NCBI GenBank assembly: GCA_015680905.1
Contig: CM027378.1
Location: forward strand, 54,523,501-54,587,500
DNA from: Coptis chinensis
Taxonomy: Eukaryota > Streptophyta > Magnoliopsida > Ranunculales > Ranunculaceae
DNA: 64,000 nt
Reading direction: 5' to 3'
In this document: piece after piece, positions 43,700 to 53,022 of the stretch
Numbering within the stretch: the stretch's first letter is position 1
Layout of the letters: every line of letters starts with the position of its first letter
The notes under the pieces: model-generated
The model's database searches: none
The model's input: the letters and a program-made list of their open reading frames with translations, nothing else
What the model was told of the DNA's origin: nothing
Program-made: the position numbers and the translations under genes

Positions 43700-44060
43700 G
43701 GATGACGACTATTTGTGGATGGATCATCAAATGACAGAGGCGTAAGAGTTAGAGCTGTGTTAGTTACTCCTGACAACATGCAACTGGAGAAATCCATCTA
43801 GTTAGGTTAGAATGCCTCTAAAAATGAGACTGAGTATGAGGCGACAGTTGCTGGCCTCACAATGGCTTTCGACCTGGGCCTAACACACCTCACAGTTTTT
43901 TGTGACTCACAGTTGGTTGTGTTTCAAGTTGATGGAGCTTATGAGGCCAGGGATGAACGAATGGTTAAATACCTGGAATTAGTAAGGGGTCTTCAAAGCA
44001 AGTTCGAGAATATTTAGTTTTATCAGTTGCCTCGATTAGAAAATTGATACGCAGATGCTT
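43700..44060 (+). pseudogene. C additional archaeal-type RNase H (fossil)
   Basis: LFVDGSSNDRG is followed by a segment with NETEYEATVAGLTMAFDLG and FCDSQLVVFQVDGAYEARDE, the pattern of the extra RNase H domain acquired by Tat-lineage elements. The acidic residues of the DGS, E-Y-E and CDSQ motifs are visible. It has several breaks. Confidence 0.75.
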
Positions 44061-45435
44061 TACCATATGTTGCCTCAATGTTGGGCAATAGCAAGTCTCG
44101 TTCCATCCCTATAGAGTTCCAAGACAAACCTAGCATCCAAGCACTCCCTATTACAACAGTTTGTGTTATTCCAGCCACCACACCAAACTGGATGGATCCA
44201 TACAAGTCTTACCTCAAGGAGGGAACACTCCCAGAAGATAAGAACAGAGCAAGGTGTCTGCTTGTAAAGGTACCAAGATTCACCCTCATTGAAGATGATC
44301 TTTACAAAAAGTCCTTTTTGGGACCTCATTTCTGATGTCTATCCCCCGACCTTGCTGAACAGATCATACGAGAAGTTCACAAAGTAATATTGTGGCAACC
44401 AGGCTGGGGGCAGAAAACTCGCTCTCAAGATCCTAAAGCAAGGGTACTTTTGGCCTTATATGCAAAAGGATGCACAAGTTTTTTCCTGTAAATGTGAAAA
44501 GTATCAACGACATGCTCTGCTTATCCACACTCCAACAACAAAGCTGCACCCATTGGCTAGTCCATGGCCATTTGCATAATGGGGAACTGACATTGTGGGA
44601 CCCATGCCACCCGCTCTCGGCAATGTCAAATTCTTACTAGTCGCAACAGATTAATTTATAAAGTGGATAGAACCAGTTCCACTTGTCTTCATTTGGGAAC
44701 AGGACATCAGAAAGTTCAATTGGAAAGCATTGTCTGCAGGTTTAGCATACCCAAAGTTATCATCTCAAATAATGGGCAACAGTTCGCTAGAAGATTGGTC
44801 GCTGAACTCTATGACGAGTTTCACATTACCCATCTTTTCTCAATTCCAAGGTATCCACATGGCAATAGCTAGGCTGAGGCCTCCAATAGGGTATTCTTGG
44901 ATAACATGAAGCACAAATTAGATGACTTAAAGGGTTTATGGGTGGAGGAACTACCTAAGGTCCTATAGGCATACCGTACTACACCCAGACGATCGACTGG
45001 TGAGTCCCTATTTTCACTGACCTATGGAACTAAAGTTGTCATATCTCCCGAACTGGTAGCTCCCACTCAGAAGTCAGACGTTGTGCACACCCTAGACAAT
45101 GAGGAATTATTATGCAGATAAATGGATCTCCTAGATGAAAAGCGGCAAGGCATTGCACTGCGCTTGGCTGCCAACCAGCAGATTCTGATCATATGACAAG
45201 AGAGTCTGAATTTGAGCTTTCAAATCTGACGCTTTGATTCTGTGTGAGATCCCAGAGCATAACGGCAAGCTTGGGCCCAACTGGGAAGGACCATACATCA
45301 TCGACAAGGTTGGCCGAACTTGTTTTTACTACCTACGTACTATTGAAAGGGACATTCTTGTCAAACCATGGAACGCACAGTACCTTCACTTTCCAAGAAG
45401 CAGCCTCGGCAGCTCCCCTTTGGGCTTTGTCTAGA
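44061..45435 (+). pseudogene. C integrase (fossil)
   Basis: A linker with WMDPYKSYLKEGTLPEDKNRA precedes the zinc-binding region. The core has GTDIVGPMPPALGNVKFLL-like sequence, IPKVIISNNGQQF, and a HGNS-type segment near the third acidic residue. It ends with the C-terminal LGPNWEGPYIIDKVGRTCF. It is heavily broken. Confidence 0.7.
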
Positions 45436-45440
45436 GAATT

Positions 45441-47382
45441 TTAGAGGTTGGCAATGGTCTCTCTCATGTTCTTGAAACTAGCGTCTGACTTTTTCTCTCT
45501 GGCCAAAAGTTGGTCTACCTGGGTTTGCAGCTCCTCAGCCCTTTTCTCAGCAACCTCTCTTGCCAAGTTTAGCTCACCAATAGCCATGTCATCGGCAGCT
45601 GTACTGGCTGAGGTTGCAAAGATTGGTTCTTTCATATCCAAGAAGTTATTCACTAACTGAAAAAGAATATAGGATGTGTAAGTAACACAATGAGAAAAAC
45701 ATAACATTGTACAGGGAAAGCAGCCTTACCTTGGCAAGATAAATAGTAGATCTGTGAAATGACAGATCTAAACTACCAGCCATGTTGGCTTCAGCTTTAT
45801 CAACAGAAAGTTGCACAACTTCTAGAACTCCAAGCGTGATATCAACATCATTAACCGAGTGTTTGTTGGTAACAGGAAGCTCATCAGTTCAGCCCCAACG
45901 CCTCATCTCCATGATCATCTCCCTTCCAGGAAAATCTAGAGATTGTGGCAAGAAGGGAATGTCGTTACTTACCCCCTCCTATCTCCAAATCGAGGGGGGA
46001 GAGCAACAGTTACATCAATTGTCTGAGCAACGCCCTTCCCCTTTCCGTCATTGGGGAGGGAAGGATCAATAGTCAAAGGTACAAAGTCACCATCCTGTTT
46101 GGAACCTATGGGAGGGTCTAGAATTGGTAGGGGTACAACTACTTTCTCAAAAGACTTACCATAATGGGGAATAGTCATAGGAACCTTAAAAAGTGTTTCT
46201 TCATTCACAGATAGTGAGATAAATTTCATTTTCTTACCATAAGGGGCAACATCAAAATCAAGAGCAGGATCAACTCTCTTTAATTTTGAACGATTAGATG
46301 CACGTACTTCCCTCTTAAAATTGCTAGCAGCTAGAAGTTCATGAGGCAGTTTAGGGCCCCTCCCGCCAGTGATCACACAATCATCACTGACATCCGGCTC
46401 CTGAACTGAAGTCGATGTCGCAGCATCATTGGAGGTTTCCACAAAACTCTTCTCTTTGCGGCTTCATCTCCTTCTAGTACTCAAAGAGGATTAATCCTGA
46501 ACTGGAGGAGGAAGAAGTCCAACATCCTGATCCACAGGAGGAGGAAATACTGTGCGCCCATAATTCACAGTGTTTATCCCAAAAGAGGAAAAGTCAGGGA
46601 CAAGTGCCAGCAATTCTTTAGCAGACATGTTGAAATATTCAGAGAGACGGGTGGGGTCAGGAACTATCACCCAGGGCATCCTTTGATCCTTGGGGATCTT
46701 CTTGATGAAGTCCACCGTAGCAGCATCAGTTGCAGTTAATTGGTTATAGGAGGAAGAGTCATCTAAGGCAGAATAGTAAAAGAACTCAGTCGAAAAACTC
46801 TTATGATGATTATAAAATTCACGAGAAAATAGACTTACTGGTTTGAGCATGAGTGTGTTTTCTGGGAATAGGAATCCCCACCGGCTCACCATCAGCATCT
46901 AGAGGACGAACGTCCCATACATCACCAAACACTTGAAGGTGGTGATCAGCCCAACCCTCGTCACTCTGCTTTCCCTCGAAAAAGACGATGGGAGAATTTT
47001 TGTCTCTGGTCATGAGGTAGTAGTAAGATTGGTCCCAAATATGGCGGACCTCATAAAAATATCCAAACACCCAACAATTCAGAACAAATCCATGTCTTTT
47101 GGCTAGTATGGCAGAATACATGACAGTTCTGTAGAACAAGGGTGTTGCTTGACCCAGAGCAAGATTGAAGTGAATCAGACATTCTCTTAACAGTGGGTGG
47201 AGGGGAAGAGTGAGTCCGGCCCTAAGTTGACCGATTGTGATGAGCGGTACTTCTTTGTAGGCCAACTCATCAGACAATCTCCCCCACTCAAGACCAATAT
47301 CAGTAGGGTTGTGAAATTTCTCTCGGATCAGTTCCAGGGAAGAAAGATCCCCAAAGTTTATAAGTGACCAGTTGGGATTCAT
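45441..47382 (-). pseudogene. C antisense extra gene between pol and 3' LTR (fossil)
   Basis: Minus-strand coding region, opposite to the rest of C. The N-terminal 187 residues (46819-47382) include TIGQLRAGLTLPLHPLLREC and FYRTVMYSAILAKRHGFVLN, like the plant 'putative gypsy type transposon' domain (Transposase_28). Further segments run to 45969, and a coiled-coil end follows (NLAREVAEKRAEELQTQVDQ). GTAAGT-type donors and TTTTCAG-type acceptors suggest introns. Extra antisense ORFs in this position have been reported for Tat elements. Its function is unknown. Confidence 0.6.
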
Positions 47383-47408
47383 GATAAAAAAAAAGAGAAA
47401 CTTTGAAG

Positions 47409-47958
47409 TGATCTCGTGTTTATCACGAGTGTTTAGTAAGCACGTGCCAGATATGTGACTGACCGCCTCTAGGCATAGCAGTTCTCCAAGTTGTTAGGAA
47501 CTAATATGGACAGTTCCTAAACATAAGGAAACTGAAGAGGGCGATCTTTGATGATAAGGAAGGAATCGTAATGACATATCTTAAGAGTTACCTTTTAGAT
47601 ATAATCTTCCCATATATGATGGGATATTATGATCAATAAGGAAACCTACCTCTAATAAGATATGGTATAGATTCAAACTTCCATAAGGAGAGGATTCCTA
47701 ATAGGAAGGCAGAGTCCAAAGGTGGAAGGGAGCTTATAAGCGGTGAGGTTAACCCTAACCCTAGGAATCTCAAAGATCTTCCAATATAAACCATAGGAAT
47801 TCACTCTTAGGAACTACGCAAAATAAGGTTTGATTCTCCTAAATAAATAAGGAAATACATAGGCAGTAGCCAGGCGGTTCAACCCTAAACTCTAAATCAT
47901 CTCATCCCTTCTCTATCAAGAAAAACGCTCTTGAATCACAAGATACAGAAGAGGATCA
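47409..47958 (+). repeat. C 3' LTR with polypurine tract
   Basis: A 550-base LTR beginning TGATCTCG and ending AGAGGATCA, with inverted ends TGATC / GATCA. It is directly preceded by an A/G-rich tract (about 47386-47408) that suits a plus-strand primer. A TATA-like CTTATAAG is at 47733. A doubled telomere-like AACCCTAACCCTAGG occurs at about 47751. Confidence 0.65.
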
Positions 47959-48219
47959 GGGGATACTCAAAAAATCCCCTACAACTGTAATGCTGTCATC
48001 CTCCCCTCTAATCATGCAATTATAAAATGAAAGAGTAAGAGAGGGAGAATATACTGAATCTTCTAACAAAACCAAGGGTTCCCATCCTCTTCTTCTGATC
48101 TCAGCCCTGAAGTGCAATACAAACAGATCGAAATATAAGAGGTCTTGAAAATTTTGCTCCAACACGATTTTGAGTTGGAATGTGGGTTGAATTTGGGGAA
48201 GGTTGTGAAAAAATTGCAT
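47959..48219 (-). pseudogene. A3 envelope-like / Transposase_32-like ORF, N-terminal part (fossil)
   Basis: It has VLEQNFQDLLYFDLFVLHF, then RRRGWEPLVLLEDSVYSP and FYNCMIRGEDDSITVVGDF. It lines up with the A1 ORF (LEQSFEDLF, GWEPLMVRPDELYSP) and with the FYanm...vrG signature of plant Transposase_32 proteins. It stops where the LTR of C begins. Confidence 0.6.
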
Positions 48220-48235
48220 GGTGGTGTGTTAAGGT

Positions 48236-48290
48236 GAGGTCGCGACTGCAACTTAGGAGAGGGCGAGCGCGCGTCAAGTAGGGCGGCTAG
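48236..48290 (-). repeat. A3 CpG-rich leader module
   Basis: It reads GAGGTCGCGACTGCAACTT, then GGGCGAGCGCGCGTCAAG. It is placed just upstream of the envelope-like ORF in element sense, as in A1 and A2. It is followed by the shared GGCTCAAGCCCAAAT stretch near 48395. Confidence 0.45.
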
Positions 48291-48689
48291 GGTTGGGAAT
48301 TTGTGAGTAGGAAAAAAGGAAGGTGGGCAATCACGTGGGGTTAAGGGTTTTATGGCACGTGCCTCACATGTGCCTCTTTTAAGAAATTGGAATTTTGGCT
48401 CAAGCCCAAATGAATCAGGAAATTCCGATTTTGTCTTCAATGCCTTGCCAACTTCTAGAGCCGATCCATGCTTCGTTACTTGTCTGATCTTGACCCGTAA
48501 GGTACCAAAACGATTAGCATCGAAAATGCAACATAACAGTATAGGATACACTCACATCCAATGGTAGATGAGAAATAGATGATGGAAAGAATTGTATAGG
48601 AACTGTAGGAAAATATGTACAGATAACAGAAAGAAAATTTTAATTAATTTTTTTTGGGTTTTTAATAAATTGACAGAAAATTTAAAAAG

Positions 48690-49179
48690 GTGGGTCATTT
48701 AAAGTAAGATCCCCAAGACTTGGAAGTTTTTGAAAACTTGAGTCAATCCCAACCAGATGGCTAGATTACTCTCTTAGACCGAGCATAATACACTGGGGGA
48801 TAACACATGTATACTTTGTAATCAAAATTATTATGAGGTTGAAGACCAGGGCAAGTTGGTGTTTGACAGTTCAAGCACCAGGGCAAGTTGGTGCGTATGA
48901 ACTCTTACCTAAACTAGGAGTGATTTTTGATATATATGTCCATATCTTAAGTTGTAGTTCTCTAGGAAGTACTTGCACACGATCCTTAAAATTGATCCAT
49001 CTAGTCTTGCTAGGTGGAGGGTTTTTGTTTGCTATAGAAGATATTTTTGAAAAGTTTTTCAGAAATGAGAGAGATTTAGAAGGGGAAAAGATATAAACGA
49101 GAGGCGAAAAAATTTTAAGAAAGGAAATTTTTTAAATTTTTGGAAATTTTTGAGTCTTTTAACGTCAGATTCTCGAGAC
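48690..49179 (-). repeat. A3 30-base motif, two copies
   Basis: Copies lie at 48690-48720 (element sense AGTCTTGGGGATCTTAC ... GACCCAC) and 49152-49179 (TGTCTCGAGAATCTGACG ... AGACTC). The sequence between them shows no gene. Confidence 0.6.
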
Positions 49180-49206
49180 AAAATAGAGAGGTGAAGACAA
49201 AAAGAT

Positions 49207-49258
49207 AGAATTAAACAGATAATAGTATCACTTTGGGTTACTCTATTTGTTTAATTCT
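49207..49258. repeat. Stem-loop, first of a diverged pair
   Basis: A 15-base-pair stem with one G-T pair (arms 49207-49221 and 49244-49258) encloses a loop containing GTATCACTTTGGGTTACTC. A relative with a changed stem and nearly the same loop lies at 50191-50242. Confidence 0.55.
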
Positions 49259-49276
49259 CGTTTGGAGACGCCTCGT

Positions 49277-50155
49277 CTTTTTTTTTTTTTAAGTGGAAAT
49301 TTTATTGATACTGATAACAAATTTTACAAATAATTAGGACAAGCGTGCAACAAGCTACACCGCAAGTCCTTTCTGAATACCAAATCCTATCCTTCTAAAA
49401 ACAAACTCGTTAGAACCAACTGTCATCACGTTACTGTCCATAACTTTCTGAAGCCTCTTAAGGAGCTCAACAGACTATTGTTCTAAGAAACTGAAAGTGT
49501 CGAAACTAAATTGAATGAAACAATACTGGTTAGCCCTGCAAGCTTCTTCATGTTTCTCCATCTTTCTTGTTGCTGCTCTCTTAGCTGCTTATCTCACCTC
49601 AAAGTCACCATTCCCCAACCCTACCAACGGAGAGACTCCAGTTACATCAACACATACATGTTTTCCCTTAGACCAACTATAAATCAAGACATCTGCAGGC
49701 CGAAGTGTCAATCTGCCCTCATTCAGATAAGTGAGAAAGTTAACAGGAGTTTCTTTCTTCACTTGTACTCCAGCCCTCCAAAATGCATCACACAAAATGT
49801 CCATAACATGATCATGTTAGTATTTAAAACCTGAAAAATGTCTACAATGTGCTACATGGTCCCCATAAGCATCTAATCTACTCTTTTTGCATACAGGGCA
49901 AAGACCACCATCAAGGTATAGATGAATCAGAAGACAGTACTGGAGAATGGCATGATACTCTACATGTGACATACGCTGTCCAAGTCCCTCCATTGGAATA
50001 ATAAGTAGAAAATATTTTGCATATTTTGACTGCAAGCATCCCATGACTGCTTTCTGACGAGCAGATAACTCAAACTCCCTCTCAAGACTAACAACAATCT
50101 TACCATAGAAAGCTTCCGCCAAAACTTTTTTTTTTGGGTTTGTTTTCTCATTCAA
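49277..50155 (-). mobile_element. L1, non-LTR-type fragment ending in an A run
   Basis: On the minus strand two frames read in order. The first (49817-50155) has ELSARQKAVMGCLQSKYAKY, then LCPVCKKSRLDAYGDHVAHC, a Cys/His pattern. The second (49589-49804) has DILCDAFWRAGVQVKKETPV and LRPADVLIYSWSKGKHVCVD, then VTGVSPLVGL. This pair of motifs is common in plant proteins annotated as reverse-transcriptase-related. A T run at 49278-49290 (an A tail on the minus strand) marks the 3' end. It is a truncated copy with a frameshift between the two frames. The family assignment is tentative. Confidence 0.5.
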
Positions 50156-50190
50156 AATTTATCTCTATCCATATAGAGGTTTTGCCAAGA

Positions 50191-50242
50191 AGATAAAATT
50201 ATACATTAACCCGGTATCATTTTGGTTACTCTGGATGTATAA
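50191..50242. repeat. Stem-loop, second of the pair
   Basis: An 8-base-pair stem TTATACAT / ATGTATAA (50199-50206 and 50235-50242) encloses a loop with GTATCATTTTGGTTACTC. It is homologous to 49207-49258 with at least one paired (compensated) base change in the stem. Confidence 0.5.
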
Positions 50243-50770
50243 CTTTCATTTTTTATATCTTCTGGTTTCGAAAACTATAGAGAGATGTTTTAAAAAACTC
50301 ATACTAAACAGCTGTGATTCTAGATGTTACTACTTTAAAACAAATCATAACAGATATTCTTAGGCAACTTTCGTGTTAGCCCTATAGCGAACCCAATCTA
50401 GACATACAAAGTTTCAGCTACGCGAGTTGGGAAACTTACTGTGTAAGACATAGAATGTCCTAACCCGGGCGAATAGCTCGATGATATAGGCGACCCTTAG
50501 TAAGCAAAGCTGATCTCAAACCACCCCTAGATTGCGTAGTTCTAGGGGTTAGTTTGTATAAAATCCATTACCCGTTTTATTGAAAAAATCACTTAACTAT
50601 TGATGTATCGAGAATCTATCATTAATATCACAAAGAAATCAAACATTTTTGAAAAAGAAGTGTAAAATAAAGAAAAGAAAAATTGTATACTCACTCCACA
50701 GGTTCACACTTACTCTAACGACGAATAAAAAGTGTTTTATAAAGAATATGCGAGATATACTGTAGACTAA
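50243..50770 (-). other. A3 non-coding stretch
   Basis: I see no coding sequence here. It contains a hairpin-like AACCACCCCTAGATT / CTAGGGGTTAGTT pair near 50518-50555. It corresponds in position to the spacer between motif copy and donor block in A1 and A2. Confidence 0.4.
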
Positions 50771-50822
50771 GGCTCCGGCACTTACAACCACACCCTCCAA
50801 GTGGAGAGGTCCGGTTACCTTA
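50771..50822 (-). promoter_or_regulatory. A3 conserved splice-donor block
   Basis: In element sense AAGGTAACCGGACC is followed by a CTCC-ACTT-GGAG hairpin and GTGTGGTTGTAAGTGCCGG. It keeps both donor-like GT sites of A1 and A2 while the hairpin loop differs. Confidence 0.5.
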
Positions 50823-50939
50823 TTGATGTATCCCCTTAAAACACAAGATGGAATGGAAAGGAAAGGAATACATTGGAACAAGATAAGTCAATCCTTATAG
50901 ATGGGATGATTAAGAAAAAGTTTCTAGCGCTCCAGCTTC

Positions 50940-51207
50940 GTTCACATTACTTGTTCCTTCAAAGGCTGTGTTTGTTGGTTTAGGATTAGGAATAGCTTAA
51001 CCTGGGAACACACCTTTCTGGTTTTTATCTTGAGCTAACAAGTTTAGTGATTTTTGCATGGATGCTAGGATTTAGGTTTGTTGTTTCCTGAAAAATAGCA
51101 TTATTTCGGCGGGCTTATCTATTTGGACACTAGTTGATGGTATAACAGGAACTAGGTCTCTTTAGTTGTTGATATGTAGGTTTTGATAGTTATGGTTAAA
51201 CTGGGAT
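50940..51207 (-). pseudogene. A3 Gag C-terminal region (fossil)
   Basis: It matches A1 6975-7260 (for example CAAAGGCTGTGTTTGTTG and the GGATTTTGATAGTTAT stretch near the insertion point of D). It is broken. Its other half continues beyond D at 60233. Confidence 0.6.
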
Positions 51208-51210
51208 GGA

Positions 51211-51352
51211 CACTACACTAGAATTGCTGAAAAATGACACTAGTTTAGGACTGTCACGACCGTCCTTAATTTAGGACGGCAAGAACCGTCGTATATGGCA
51301 TAAGGTCGTCGTATACTGACCTAACCTAAAATAAGGGACGGATTTTGGTGTA
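51211..51352 (+). repeat. Left terminal and subterminal region of D
   Basis: The left TIR is followed by inverted GGACGG / CCGTC units. At 51340-51352 the sequence reads TTTTGGTGTAGTA, which is one base from a CACTA right end. These 142 bases therefore look like a miniature CACTA element in their own right, or a subterminal repeat in inverted orientation. Confidence 0.55.
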
Positions 51353-52340
51353 GTAAATACACTACGGTAAAGGTAGTTCTGGAACTCGTTGCTTAGGTGG
51401 TGGGCTAGCTTTTCATTCTCGTTCTCACTGCCTTTTCACTATTGCGCTCATTTTTTTCCATTCTCGCACTCATTATTTTCACTAACACAGCCTAGAGACA
51501 CTAGTGGAAAGTGAGAGAAACACTAGTGGAAACACTAAAAAAAAAGGTGACTTCTAACAAACCGTTCAGAGCTTCTGCAAGGAACACAAGGAGCACAAAG
51601 CAAGAGCTTGTGAGCTTCAGTAAAATTGTAAGCACTCTTTCTCTCTCTTCAAAATATAAAATTTAATCAGTTAATGATTTTAAAGCTTCGAGTTTGTGTA
51701 TTTTTGTCTAATTTTTGTTTGTTAAATTGATGTATTGTTCACTAAACTGAAATGGGTATCTGAAACTTGGATCAAATCAAAGTTCCTTCTCCAAATTGAG
51801 GTAAAGTTCTTTCCTTTTTTCATTCTTTTGCATTTATTATTGTTTTATTACTATGGATTCAATGGGGTTCGCTGAATCTATCATGGGTATTTGTTATTTC
51901 GATTTTTCTTTGATAGGTATGAAATATTCATCTACTTTTTGGTATTTGGGTTATGTTAATTTGATTGATATTGAATTATTTGGTGCTGGTTGTTTTAGGG
52001 TTGCTAGATCTTAGTTGTTACTGGTAACATATGTTATTATTAATTAATCTTGTTCAGTTTTTAGTTGTAAACTAGTTTTGCTGTAGAAATTATTTTCATT
52101 TGTTAAAATTTGGTTTGGTTATTTGCTAAAAAGCTATCTTTGTGTGATTCTTGTGTTGTTAATGTTTTTGTATATGTTGAAACATACATGAAGTGTTCAT
52201 TACATTCCATGGCTTAGAGAACAAGTTCGTATGAGTTATATATTCTTCTTTAGTAATTTATATAGCTCTCTCATATTTTCTGTCATTTAGGTTCTACAAG
52301 AATTCTAACATTATGCATTTTCATCCCACCAGTTAGAAAA
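51353..52340 (+). other. D 5' region without recognisable gene
   Basis: This looks like leader plus intron sequence. It has pyrimidine-rich stretches and a GTAAGC-type donor after TCAGTAAAATT near 51628. No protein-coding similarity is seen. The transposase N-terminus and catalytic core expected in a full CACTA element are missing from here. Confidence 0.4.
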
Positions 52341-53022
52341 AGGACGAGATGTTTACTTTGAAAAGGCTTGCCGAAGGCCCGTCTTGGCAAATTGGCATAT
52401 TTCACCCTCGAACTTGTCAAGTTTTACCACTTACCCCCCTAAAGTTCAGTTTAGGCAATTTTAACCCTGTACTTGTAAAACGTATCCACCTTCATATTTC
52501 CGGTACATTTCCGGTACCTGAAGAGTGACGTGGAGTGACGTGGAATTATATTTTATGACGTGGAATTTCTAATTTTGCCACGTGTCAAATTCTAATTTTG
52601 CCACGTCAGAAAATATAATTCCACGTCACTTTTCAGGTGCCGGAAATGAACTGAAAAAATGGAGCTGGATACGTTTTACAAGTCCAGGGTTAAAATTGCC
52701 TAAAGTGAAGTTCAGGGGGGTAAGTGGTAAAACTTGACAAGTTCGAGGGTGAAAACTGCCTTTTTGCCGCCCGTCTTTCAAAGCTATGTCATATAATCAG
52801 TATAGCATAAATGGGTATACATTTTGCACAGTAAAGTCTGAAATTTCTAAGACAACACAAAACAGCGAGGTTATTATGAATGCTATGACAAGCTTTAGAG
52901 CAAGTACAAAAGATAAGAACTATGTTGATGGGGACATGACCTATTATGGTGTTGTAAACTTGATTCTTGAGTTGGATTATACTGAATTCAAGCAAGCAGT
53001 TTTCTGTTGTGATTGGGTATGA
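52341..53022 (+). pseudogene. D transposase C-terminal part (TNP2-associated, DUF4216), split by a MITE
   Basis: The coding text LKRLAEGPS runs up to 52376. It resumes after the MITE with FKAMSYNQYSINGYTFCT, SKTTQNSEV and a GDMTYYGVVNLILELDY segment, then VFCCDWV. This is the domain that follows TNP2 in plant CACTA transposases (LA-GPs...Y-iNGytF...GdvtYYG...L-Y). Only this C-terminal stretch remains; the DDE core and N-terminal zinc finger are absent. The MITE disrupts the frame inside the GPS motif, so the gene is dead. The 3' end is a stop after CDWV. Confidence 0.7.
52386..52768. mobile_element. MULE-type foldback MITE
   Basis: 383 bases with long inverted arms: the left starts GGCAAATTGGCATATTTC, and the right, reverse-complemented, starts GGCAAAAAGGCAGTTTTC. 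Both continue ACCCTCGAACTTGTCAAG. The arms extend nearly to the centre. The 9-base duplication GCCCGTCTT flanks it (52377-52385 and 52769-52777), as expected for Mutator-like insertions. There is no coding capacity. Confidence 0.85.

Larger units (their letters stand above)
42571..47958 (+). mobile_element. C, Tat-lineage Ty3/gypsy element, 3' part only
   Basis: It begins inside RT and runs through RNase H, an additional archaeal-type RNase H, integrase, an antisense gene and a 3' LTR ending at 47958. The second RNase H and the antisense extra gene mark the Tat lineage. It is old, with well over ten breaks. Its right LTR end abuts the envelope-like ORF of A3, so C probably inserted into A3. 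Confidence 0.8.

Noticed and set aside
47745-47765. Telomere-like AACCCTAACCCTAGG
   Set aside because: Only two units in the Tat LTR. It may be a telo-box type promoter motif but not a telomeric array.
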